Source of the DNA: Hibiscus mutabilis
Taxonomy: Eukaryota; Streptophyta; Magnoliopsida; Malvales; Malvaceae
Reading direction: 5' to 3'
NCBI GenBank assembly: GCA_019671005.1
Contig: CM033747.1
Coordinates: 23,897,188-23,961,187, forward strand
Length of the DNA: 64,000 bases
Part shown: positions 35,901 through 44,845 of the stretch, piece by piece
Position numbering within the stretch: the stretch's first letter is position 1
Layout: the number at the start of each line of letters is the position of its first letter
Notes under the pieces: generated by a model
Told to the model about the DNA's origin: nothing
Seen by the model: only the letters and a program-made list of their open reading frames with translations
Databases searched by the model: none
Position numbers and translations under genes: made by a program

Positions 35901-36910
35901 TAGTGTTAAAAGTACACTTAATGTAAATGGTTAGCACATCCATAAAATGTGCGGCATATTCGGTTATCTGGATAGCGCTATAGTGTTTGTAATAAACACT
36001 TAGTGTATGGTTAGCACAACCTTATAAATGTGCGGGAAATGTACTTCGGTGCATATTTGACTCGCGTATCTAGGGTCCTCAAGGTTTATTTTTGGGCTAT
36101 AAATAAAAGGATAATAAATGATAAACAAGTTAGAGAGTATATGAACTCTCAGGACATATGGCAAGTATATCGGTAAGAAATTTATATACAGTTTATATTA
36201 TGTTGATACTTGATTAGTATGATGGTATACTTATCTAGTGATCCTGATACAATTATGCATATATGGCATATTATGATAACCGGGCAAGCATGAAAATCTT
36301 ATGACATTGACATATAGTATATAATTACTAATACACTGTAAAAATTGATGCATTGGCATATATCATGCTATATAAATGTGGCTATGAAGTTGAATAAAGT
36401 TTAAATTATTGTTATTAACTTCCTTTATTGCCTCACTAAGTTCGTACTTGGTGTGTGTTTGATTGTACACACGTAGGTAAATCAAGATGAGAGGAAGAAA
36501 ATCATTGCATCAATATTAGAAAGCTTAACAGGTAATCACAGTAATGACATCCTAATTCAGATTTGATTATTATAGTGGCATGTATACTTGCTAAACCTAT
36601 TTGAGTGTGATTGATTTTTAAAGTTCGTTATGATTTCAAGATAATTGACATTTCTGGAAAGATTCAAGGTTAAGAATAACCTTAAGTGATGAGTAGCATG
36701 CTAAGATAATTGATTTATGATTGGAAACTCGAACTAATAATTTAAGTCAATTTTAAATAAAGTTAAGCGTGCTTGGGCTAGAGAAATTTTAGGATAGGTG
36801 ACCATCGGGAAGTTTTTTAAAAATTTTAAATTACCCTAATTTTTGGATTAAAGAAGTTGTAACGTTTTCGACTCGTATCCGGTGTACAGATATGGGTAGA
36901 GGGTGTTACA
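32937..36910 (+). repeat. 3' LTR of the plus-strand Tekay-type element (3974 bp)
   Basis: Begins TGTAATATCCC and ends GGTGTTACA. It contains a 1.67 kb block (33103-34770) absent from the 5' LTR. The part from 34771 to the end is near-identical to 28310-30449, showing the two are LTRs of one insertion. The small ORFs in it are not conserved. Confidence 0.88.
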
Positions 36911-39722
36911 AGCATCGAGCCAGTTATCTACGGTAGGTTTGTGGATTTTGATGACATACTTTTATAATTGCAAGCTTTATGAAGAGGAGCCCTCGGTGAA
37001 TGTGTTTCGTTATTTTTATGAAGTTGTGGCTGATAAGGACAATCTTGTGAAGGGTTTTGTGTTGATTGTTCTGCATAACAAGATGATGCCGGTGATGAGT
37101 AATTTTATCAGCAACATTCGGTTGGATAGGAAGAAATATATCAAAGTAGATTGCAAATTTGGGGTTTCACTTTTACTGTCGTTTGGCGTAGACCGACAAG
37201 AGATATAATAGAGGCCTCTGAGCTAAGTGAACTATCACCCTAGAGCTGTCGCAAGTTCAGAGATTGGAGAGGGGTTCTCCCTTACGATATGAAAAGGTGT
37301 ATACAATGAGAAACGTGTAGGTGCATTATTTGGGAGGGAAGAGCCCGAATGGTTGGGATGATGTGGATTTTAATTCACTTCTCGAGGGGTTTTCGGAGAA
37401 TGTCCCCCTTATACAGAAGTGTGGCCTTTCGGCGGAGAAGGTAATCGTCGCGTGGCCAGGATTCTTTTGGGAGTTGAGGATAAGCTAGAGAATTTCATTG
37501 TTACTCATACCGGTTGTCGTGTTCGCACATAGAAGTATCGGGACGAAGGTTCTCCTACAGGTAGGGTTAGTGGAGATGTTGTTTCCCTCATTCCTAGGGG
37601 TAGCGCAGATGTTACGCCACACAATCCTAGGCGTGGAAAAAATATTGCTCCAAGTATTGCTAGTAGTAGCAGGAAGCAGGCTTCTCCACAATCGCCTATT
37701 TCCTCTTCTTCAGAAGAAAAAGTAGTTATGCCAATTTGGAACGCAGAACAAAACGGCGGATGGATATGGTTGTTTCCTTTTAACGTATTTATGGAGGTAC
37801 TCTCATGTTACTAATATTTACGTTTCGTATTATACCGTTGCCATTTGTTTATTATGGTTGTAGCTCCTTTCAATGTACCTTCCTTTTATTATTTGCAGGG
37901 ATTGCAATGACTTCTCTACGAGTGGCTGCGAGCGAACAGGTAGCTTCGCCTAATTTACCAGAGGAAACTTCTCTCAAGTAATTGTGAGAGAACAAGTAGG
38001 TTCGCTTGTTTTACCAGAGACAACTCCCCCGCGAGCTAGTGATTATGGAGGCCTCTGTTACGATTACAAGTGTAGTTACTCCTTGTTTAGCGAGCTCTAC
38101 TGGTTTTCTTTCTTTTTCTACTGTGGGTTCCGCGAGCACGAGGGCTGCAAGTTCACTGGCGTTAGATGTTTTGGAGGTGGCTAGGCAAACTATGGCTGGC
38201 CAGATAAGAACTTATAGCTTGAGAAGGCCTACTATTTCTAGTCAAGATAAGAGGCTAGGTAGAAGGCAAAAAATGAGTGTTAAAAGGACTGCAAGATCGT
38301 TGACTAACTTAACCAGCTCTACTACGATTGCTCTTCCTCTTTCTGCTGTCTGACAAGCCTTGCTTCTGATACATCTCTTCTCTTGGTCAATTTGACCAGT
38401 GTTACTATGTCTACTCTTCTATTCTTTGTTGGCTTGACGAGCTCTCTGCCTGTTTCCTTTGCTCCCCTAGGTAATCTAATTTTTATTTAAAATTTTCACT
38501 TTGTTTGCCTTTTTGTTTACTTATCAGTTCATTTTGGCTCTATTGAACCTTTGCAGAATTTAATCCAGTGGACTCCACTATCGTGCACTGTAAGCTAGGG
38601 GATGTATCTTCTATTGTCGCATCTCTTGGGGCTCCAACATCTCTTGTGATTCCCTCAGCTCCTATGGCTACATCGCTCTTCGGTCCTTCATCCAGCGAAC
38701 CTCTCAGGGCTCTAACTCCATTCACTGTGTTTTACCCTTGGAGAAGCAGTAGGGATGCGGAGAGGTGGTTTCATCATGAGGTTGCTTCGAGGAGGTTCTC
38801 GACCTTGTACTCAAGTGGTGTCGTATCATCTATTCTTTCAACTAATAGTAGGGCGACCATTGAAGGAGGTTGAAGCCTTATTCAAGAGTTAGTTTGTGTG
38901 CAATACAACATGGAAAGAAATACAATGGCTCTCAAAGAGGAGAACCAAAGATTGTGTTCGCAACTAGATAAATATGTTGCTCAGCTAAATGATGTTAAGA
39001 ATGAACGTGAAAAGGAAATTTCTACTCTTCTAGAAGAGTTGAGCAAAAACGTTAGTAAGAAATTTATAGTCGTCTAGAAGAGTTGAATAGAAAACATTCT
39101 GAGGAAGTTTCTAATATTCAGGTTGAACACTCTCGTTCTCTTAAGAGGATGAGCAATCATCATTCAACTGTAGAGAAAAAGCTTCAGGTCTGAAATCCAG
39201 GGGCTTAAGGAGGAGATGGAGCGTGCGAAGGCTGCAAAAGATGAAATGGAGTTCACGAAGGCTGTAGTCACCACATAACTAGAGAAAGATACAACTAGAT
39301 TTGCGAGGGAGCTGAGCAAACTAAAGACTGCTCATGAAAATAAGTTGACTGTGTTGAAAGCTACACACGAGGCAGAATTAGCTGAGAAGGTTAATGAAGC
39401 TGCAAAAGCGGATACGGAAGTGACTTATTCTTTGATGGTTGAGGGGATGGAAAAATCGCGAGATGCCGTTATTCTTAGCTTCCAAGTAGCCCATAGTCCG
39501 GTTGATGTTATTGGTGTGAACTTTAATGCGCTATGCGAGGTGGCTGTAGATTTTAATATAAGAAATCCCTCCAGATCCTCTTTGCGTAATTTTGTTGCAG
39601 ATTATAGGGATGTTGTGATCCCTCCTTTGATAGAACCAAGTACACCTATGTCTGCAGCCGATTTTATTGAAGGTGATTTCGGGGGTGAAGAAGGAGCCGG
39701 GGATATGACTGGTGGAGTGTAG

Positions 39723-40429
39723 TTGTTTTGTTATCTTTTTACTTTCCCTTTTGAATTGTTATTTGGAACTTTATTTTTTTGGTGAAGAAATGAAGATTTC
39801 ATATTTATCTTCACATTTTGAAGAATATGGGTTTGTGTGTATGTAGAGTTTTATTTATTGATAAGGCATTTCCATTGGAGTATTCTATATTATAATGCTT
39901 CCCCCACGTTACAAATTGTTGCAAAACACTTTCATAATTTCAATTTTCATTTTTAGAGTTCAACCTCGTAAGTTGTGTGACTTCAATTTTTAAATTTTGA
40001 ATTCTGATAGCTGATGGGAATTCCCTCCTAATTTTTTGATACTTGTGTCAAAGTAGTTTCCCTTTTTTGGCTATAAATAAGGCTTTACGTTTAGAGTGTT
40101 ATGTAGTTATAATTTATAACTCTTTCTTTCTTGTTGTGGGTTCTCTTCGACTTATCATTTTTGTGGTTGCCAACTGCTAGCAAGCGGCATATCTGGAAAG
40201 ATTTTTATCTTTTTTTGGTTTATTTCACGATATTACTGCTTTTTTTTAGTTTTTAATTGCAATATGCTATTAATATTGACGATTAACAGGTTTTCCATGT
40301 AAACTTGCTTGGTCTTGGTTGAAAATGGAATTTGTGCTTTCTTTTTCTTTCTTTCTACTCTGTCATTCTTTTTTCTTTCCTTTATCAATCTTTGCTAGGG
40401 CTTTTGTTGGCTTGAGATGTTTGTTGAGG
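39723..40429. other. Spacer between the extra ORF and the 90-bp repeats
   Basis: AT-rich, with pyrimidine runs near 40340-40390. No gene was seen. Confidence 0.5.
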
Positions 40430-41030
40430 TGGAAGCTAATTTCATTATGCACACTTCTTAAAAGCAGCGAACGCTTAGACGATTTATTTTTCTTGCTCAC
40501 TTACTTGGAAGCGGCTATCATTAAGCTGATTACTTTATGTAAACTCCTTAAAAGTGGCAGACTCTTAGACGATTCATTTTTCTTCCTCCTTTACTTAGAA
40601 GCGGCAATTGTTAAGTTGATTTCTTTATGCACACTTCTTAAAATTGGGGATGCTTAGACGATTTATTTTTCTTGCTCGTTTACTTAGAAGTGCCGATCGT
40701 TAAGCTAATTCTTTTATATACACTTCTTAAAAGTGGTGGACGCTTCTTGCTTGCTTACGTGGAAGCGGTGATCGTTAAGTTGATTCCTTTATGTACATTT
40801 CTTAAAAGTGATGAATGTTTAGATGATTCATTTTTCTTGCTCGCTTACTTGGAAGGGGCGATCGCTAAGCTGATTCCTTTATGCACACTTCTTAAAAGTG
40901 ACGGACGCTTAGACGATTCATTTTTCTTGCTCGATTACTTGGAAGCGGCAATCGTTAAGCTGATTCCTTTATGCACAGTTCTTAAAAGTTGCAGGCTCTT
41001 AGATGATTCATTTTTCTTTTGTACGATATT
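40430..41030. repeat. About seven copies of a 90-bp tandem repeat
   Basis: Units carry GCGATCGTTAAGCTGATTCC, TTATGCACACTTCTTAAAAG and TTAGACGATTCATTTTTCTT. Landmarks recur at about 40521, 40612, 40698, 40775, 40866 and 40956, with the typical spacing 90 bp and some shorter units. On the plus strand two ORFs (40319-40657 and 40672-41046) read it as 30-residue repeats (YLEAAIVKLIPLCTLLKS). It lies in the 3' untranslated part of the Tat element, where plant elements are known to carry variable tandem repeats. Confidence 0.85.
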
Positions 41031-41219
41031 TGGAGAAATTTACTAGACTTGTACTAAAATTTATGTCTTACAAGTACATCGAATATAACATGAACAATAG
41101 TGTTTTAAACATAAAATTTCCTCAAGTGCCTTGCATTCTATGTTCAGGGCACTTCTTTACCGTCTATCTCTGTAAGTTTAGATGCATCAAACCCGAGCAC
41201 CTTTTGAATTTTGTATTGT

Positions 41220-42640
41220 CCCTCCTATTCTAAAGCCATTTTCCCTCGTTCTTTCGGCGGTTTGTTGGCTTCCATGCTTCTTAATGCCAAATCACCTATT
41301 TGAAACTGTTTATTCTTTACACAAGAATTGTAATATTTGGCCACAATCTGGTTTCTTGCTTCCATCGCTACGTCATATTGATTTCTAACCTCTTCTAGCA
41401 TATCCAAATTCATTCATAAACCCGCATCATTGATTTGGCTATCATACTGAGCGGTTCTGTACGTTGGCATGCCTATTTCTGCTGTGATAACTGCTTATGT
41501 GCCGAAGGTTAGATTAAATGGCGTTTCTCTACCTTTAGGATGCAAATGCATTTAACATATGTTTATCTATGTGTTTATAGATAATATGATGAAATTATGG
41601 ACCTGTATTAAAGTGTATTTTACCTGTACCAGTGTGGGAGGTTGTTCGTAGCATCCACAATATCCCTAATAGCTCATCTACCCCAGCTCTTTTCACATCT
41701 CCAACCTTCTTTTTGATTGAGGACAAGATCTTTTTATTAGCTGCTTCTGCTTGTCCATTAGTTTGCGGGGATTTGATGGAGCTTTGGGCCAACACAATAT
41801 GGAGGTCATCGTAGAATTTCTTAAATCTCTTTTGGAATTGAGTCTCATTGTCCGCGATGACAGTTTGAGGGACGCAGAACCTGCAGATGATAAACTTTCA
41901 TAAAAAAGTTTTACATTAGTTTCTCCGTTATTGTTGCCAATGGTTTAGCTTCTATCCACTTCATAAAGTAGTCCACAATGATTACTAGATATTTCTTATG
42001 GCCTACCGCCATCGAAAACGGACTCAAAATATACATACCCCACACTGCGAAAAGCCATGGACTTGTAATATACTTCAAGAGCTATGATAGTTGTCTTGGG
42101 ACCGAGGCAAACTCTTGACATGGCACAAACTTGGATACCAACTTCTTAGCATCCCTTTGCATCGTTGGCTAATACAAGCCATGTCTTACAACCTTTTATG
42201 CCAGAGAATGCAAACTTGGGTGGTGTCCGCCTATCCCCTCATGAAATTCTCGTAACACATAACTTGCCTCCTCGGGGCCCAAACATCGTAGTAAGGGTTG
42301 TGAGAAATCCCTCTTGTATAAGACGCCATCCAAGATGGTGTATTGAGCTGCTCATCTTCTTGTTTTGATTCATTGAGCTTTGTCGTCGGGTAACACTCAC
42401 GTCTCAATATATGTGGCGATTGGTATCATCCAAGTGTAGCCCGTATCAAGTCCACATATTTTATGTTCTATGTGAACACAAGGTGCTCTCTATACTCTAT
42501 TAAAAATCATCCCTTCTTCTGGATTTCCAATACTGCTGCTAACCTTGCCAAAGCTTATGCCCTGACATTGTCTCATGTAGGGATTTGCATTATGGAATAC
42601 TAACTAAATTCTGCTAACAATCTTGTATGGTTGAAAGTTA
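41220..42640 (-). pseudogene. Tat-lineage integrase and RNase H end, decayed
   Basis: On the minus strand, from high to low coordinates: an RNase H tail reading ALARLAAVLEIQKKG near 42550; the integrase zinc-finger region with GGHHPSLHSLAEKVVRHGLY (about 42230-42170) and a Cys near 42130; the core with YLVIIVDYFMKWIEAKP near 41970; IADNETQFQK near 41850; SPQTNGQAEAANK (41780-41730); then the C-terminal segment MLEEVRNQYDVAMEARN and FQIGDLALR (41413-41225). The catalytic D, D and E positions are all visible, but stops and frameshifts break the frame. The Tat/Athila side of Ty3/gypsy is indicated by NGQAEAANK. Confidence 0.75.
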
Positions 42641-42875
42641 GTCTAGCATATACTTAACATTTAGAAGACAAAAGATTTATTATATCTTAAAATATGAGCA
42701 CATGTATTTATTGTAACCTTTCACCCTCTGATGATTGTTAACTCTTAAAAAGATCTACTTTTTGCCAGTAGATTCATGTATTTGCATCTAGGAGTTAAGG
42801 AATGTACAATTTTCTTTTCTAGATTGAGGGGTATTTTCTTGCTGTGGTGAGCAAGTTTGACAGGTCAAGAGCAGG

Positions 42876-42995
42876 TGGAGTAGAAGGAAGAATGTCGAGC
42901 GCAGTTGGCAAAAGCAGAAGGAAGAATGCGGAGCATAGTTGGAAAAAGTAGGAAGAAAGAATGCCAAGCTCGGTTGGCAAAAGAAGGAAGTGTGA
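42876..42995 (+). repeat. Three-copy repeat of about 40 bp in Athila U3
   Basis: Each copy carries GAAGAATG, GAGC or AAGCTC, and GTTGGCAAAAG or a variant of it, upstream of the LTR TATA box. Confidence 0.7.
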
Positions 42996-43094
42996 TGCCC
43001 GGTCAGATAGCCATGAGTTAGAGCCAGGTCAACTCTAATTCAAAGAAGAAGATAACACGTCTACAATGGTGAGTAATAAACTTTCAAAAAACCT

Positions 43095-43130
43095 AACCCT
43101 AATTAGGGTTTCCACGAGTGCCTATATAAA
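43095..43130 (+). promoter_or_regulatory. Palindromic telo-box pair and TATA box of the Athila LTR
   Basis: AACCCTAATTAGGGTT (43095-43110) is a perfect 16-bp palindrome made of two inverted telo-box cores. TATATAAA follows at 43123-43130. Confidence 0.7.
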
Positions 43131-44113
43131 GAAGTCCATCGATTGAGCAAGGGGGCTGCGCTGAGGAGAAAGTGAGGGTAGAGGTGAACCAAGGTTCAAC
43201 CAGGCAGTCTAGCTGGGAGCTCTGAATCCATTGAAGGTCTGCATCGATGGATCTCATTCTTTAGTCTATTTTTCTTATATTTAATTTTGATGTTGTTGAT
43301 GGTGTTTAAAAACGATAATATTTTATTGGTTTCCCAGCCATAAACTAATCTTTTAAGTTGGCTAGGGGTGTTTGTGATAAACGCTTAGTTTAGGTTTTTA
43401 ATAATTGAAGACCTTGGCATTATTATTTATTTTGCTTGTGCTTAAATTTATCATATTTTATGCCATACGATAGTTGACATTGAATGCTCATTATCCCCTA
43501 ATATCTTAACAGACTTAAGAGATAAGGATTAATTGCCAAATATTAAGGTGAGAAACTTCGGTAGAAGATGTTCAAGTAGATGAGCTTACTTCTGAAGTGA
43601 ATCTACCCCTTAGGAGTAAAGATTAAAACTTTGCCAAGTTAATTATTAGAAAACATCACTATATACATATAGATGTTAAATGCATTTAACTTGGAGGATT
43701 GCCATCGACAGAGGCAATGCTAATTTAAAATTTGCTCAGAAATAAAACCAAGGTTGAACATTATTAAATGCTTTCATTGCTAGCGTGAAATCCAAACATC
43801 CCTTGCCAAGCTCATCAATCTTCTTGACACAAGTGTTTGCCAATCTGCCTAAATTCTTATTTCATTTTCCTTTAATCACTTTCTTAATTAAATCCGAAAT
43901 CAATTGCCATCTTAATTGTTTCAATTCACAAGTATTTATTGTGACTTTTTAATTCTTGGACAATCCATGTGGATACGATTCTCAACTTACTACTATATTA
44001 CTTGTTGACCGTGTATACTTGCACGTAAAAAGATGTATTCTTGGCATTATTTACTTGTATAGTTACAACGAATTCTCAATCTTTTGCCAAGCAGTAGTCG
44101 GTTGACAAGTTTT

Positions 44114-44130
44114 TGGTGCCGTTGTTGGGG
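44114..44130 (+). other. Primer binding site of the Athila element
   Basis: TGGTGCCGTTGTTGGGG, 6 bp after the LTR end, is a one- or two-base variant of the TGGCGCCGTTGCCGGGG site typical of Athila/Tat elements. Confidence 0.7.
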
Positions 44131-44287
44131 ATTACAACGGGATTAATTGTTTTGATTTTTACTTGTTTTTGTTTGTTTTATTTATTTTGTTTCGTTTGTA
44201 CGGCTAGAAGCCACACTGTGAAAAGATTTACAATACGATCCGGAGATTGAAAGAACCCTATGTAGGATACGAAGAAAATGTCAAAAA

Positions 44288-44645
44288 ATGGCTTGTAACG
44301 GTAATGGTGGAGTAGATGGTGTCCTAAACATTCAAGAAAATCTGGCAATACATGATGGGATACCGCCCGTTCCTGATGTTGCTGCAGAGATGCCTGTACA
44401 ACGACCTATCAGAGAAAACTTGGCATCAAATATGGATAACTTGATGCCAGGACTGATTAGTCCAAAGCTAAATACAGCTAATTTTGAACTTAAACTAGTG
44501 ATGATTCAAATGTTATTAAATGTAGGTCAATTTGATGGATAATCTATCGGAGACCCAAGGCAACACTTGAAGCAATTCATGGAGGTTTACCAACTATTTC
44601 AGCAACCTGGTGTGACTGAAGAGACAGTAAAGCTGAGGCTATTTG
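44288..44645 (+). pseudogene. Athila-type gag, N-terminal fragment
   Basis: The ATG at 44288 opens MACNGNGGVDGV. It continues with NFELKLVMIQMLLNVGQFDG, a stop, then SIGDPRQHLKQFMEVYQLF and VTEETVKLRLF in the same frame. The order FELK-x-IQM, DP-HL-FLE and the final RLF is characteristic of Athila-type gag. The frame is cut at 44646 by LTR-end sequence, so only the first part of the gag domain remains. Confidence 0.75.
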
Positions 44646-44735
44646 TAACCCCTTTGACCCAGCCTAGTCGTTAGACCCGAAACAAGAGATCACATTTTGT
44701 TTACCGAAGTGAACCTGAAATGACTTACTCGAATT
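44646..44735 (-). repeat. Short fragment of a chromovirus LTR end
   Basis: TGTAACCCCTTTGACCCAGC and the next 80 bp are a diverged match to the LTR terminus at 44846. It interrupts the Athila gag. The 110 bp up to 44845 has no clear identity. Confidence 0.6.
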
Positions 44736-44845
44736 ATGGTCGATTTATTTTTCCGTTTTACTGATCTAGACGCATTATCAATATCTATGGCGTTCATACA
44801 AGAAGTAGCTCAATTTTCATTTGAAACAAACATCAATAGGGCCCT

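Larger units (their letters stand above)
28107..36910 (+). mobile_element. Tekay/Del-type chromovirus, plus strand, internally deleted
   Basis: It has a 5' LTR (28107-30449), an initiator-Met primer site, a shrunken and stop-ridden internal region, a polypurine tract and a 3' LTR (32937-36910). The flanks are AGCAC (28102-28106) and AGCAT (36911-36915), a 5-bp target duplication with one change. The internal region is 2.5 kb, far less than the 5 kb or so needed for gag and pol, so the copy is not autonomous. Confidence 0.88.
27839..39722 (+). pseudogene. Extra ORF of the Tat element (putative gypsy-type transposon domain), split by an insertion
   Basis: The ATG at 27839 opens MAYPMEVESDEY. 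The frame runs on through two stops to the phrase PLYAFEARFHLPLHSFFVD, reminiscent of the plant putative gypsy-type transposon domain (Pfam Transposase_28 type). A Tekay-type element interrupts the ORF at 28107. On the far side, in the matching frame, it resumes with QLSTVGLW and EEEPSVNVFRYFYEVVADKD and runs to 37208. Later blocks (37400-37720, 37990-38350, 38560-38870) are Ser/Pro-rich and broken. From 38880 to 39722 it is Glu/Lys-rich and coiled-coil-like, ending with VDFNIRNPSRSSLRNF and an acidic tail. Function is unknown in the family. This copy is dead from stops, frameshifts and the insertion. Similarity calls are by eye. Confidence 0.6.
27039..42640 (-). mobile_element. Truncated Tat-lineage Ty3/gypsy element, with nested insertion
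   Basis: Read on the minus strand: RNase H end and integrase (42640-41220), 90-bp tandem repeats (about 41030-40430), an oppositely oriented extra ORF (39722-27839), a polypurine tract and a 3' LTR (27482-27039). Gag, protease, reverse transcriptase and the 5' LTR are missing from the window, and the element is cut at the Athila LTR side near 42640-42735. A Tekay-type element (28107-36910) is nested in the extra ORF. Assignment to Tat rests on the integrase phrases SPQTNGQAEAANK and GGHHPSLHSLAEKV. Confidence 0.6.
42736..44107 (+). repeat. Athila-type LTR, plus strand (5' LTR)
   Basis: Starts TGTTAACTC and ends GGTTGACA, then a spacer and a primer site of the Athila/Tat kind. TATATAAA lies at 43123-43130. 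The U3 holds three copies of a roughly 40-bp repeat (42876-42995). The LTR start is less certain than the end. No 3' partner is present because the Athila internal region is interrupted at 44646. Confidence 0.65.

Noticed and set aside
40319..41046. A leucine-rich or membrane protein gene
   Set aside because: Hydrophobic 30-residue repeats come from a 90-bp minisatellite in the untranslated part of a retroelement. There is no conserved domain.
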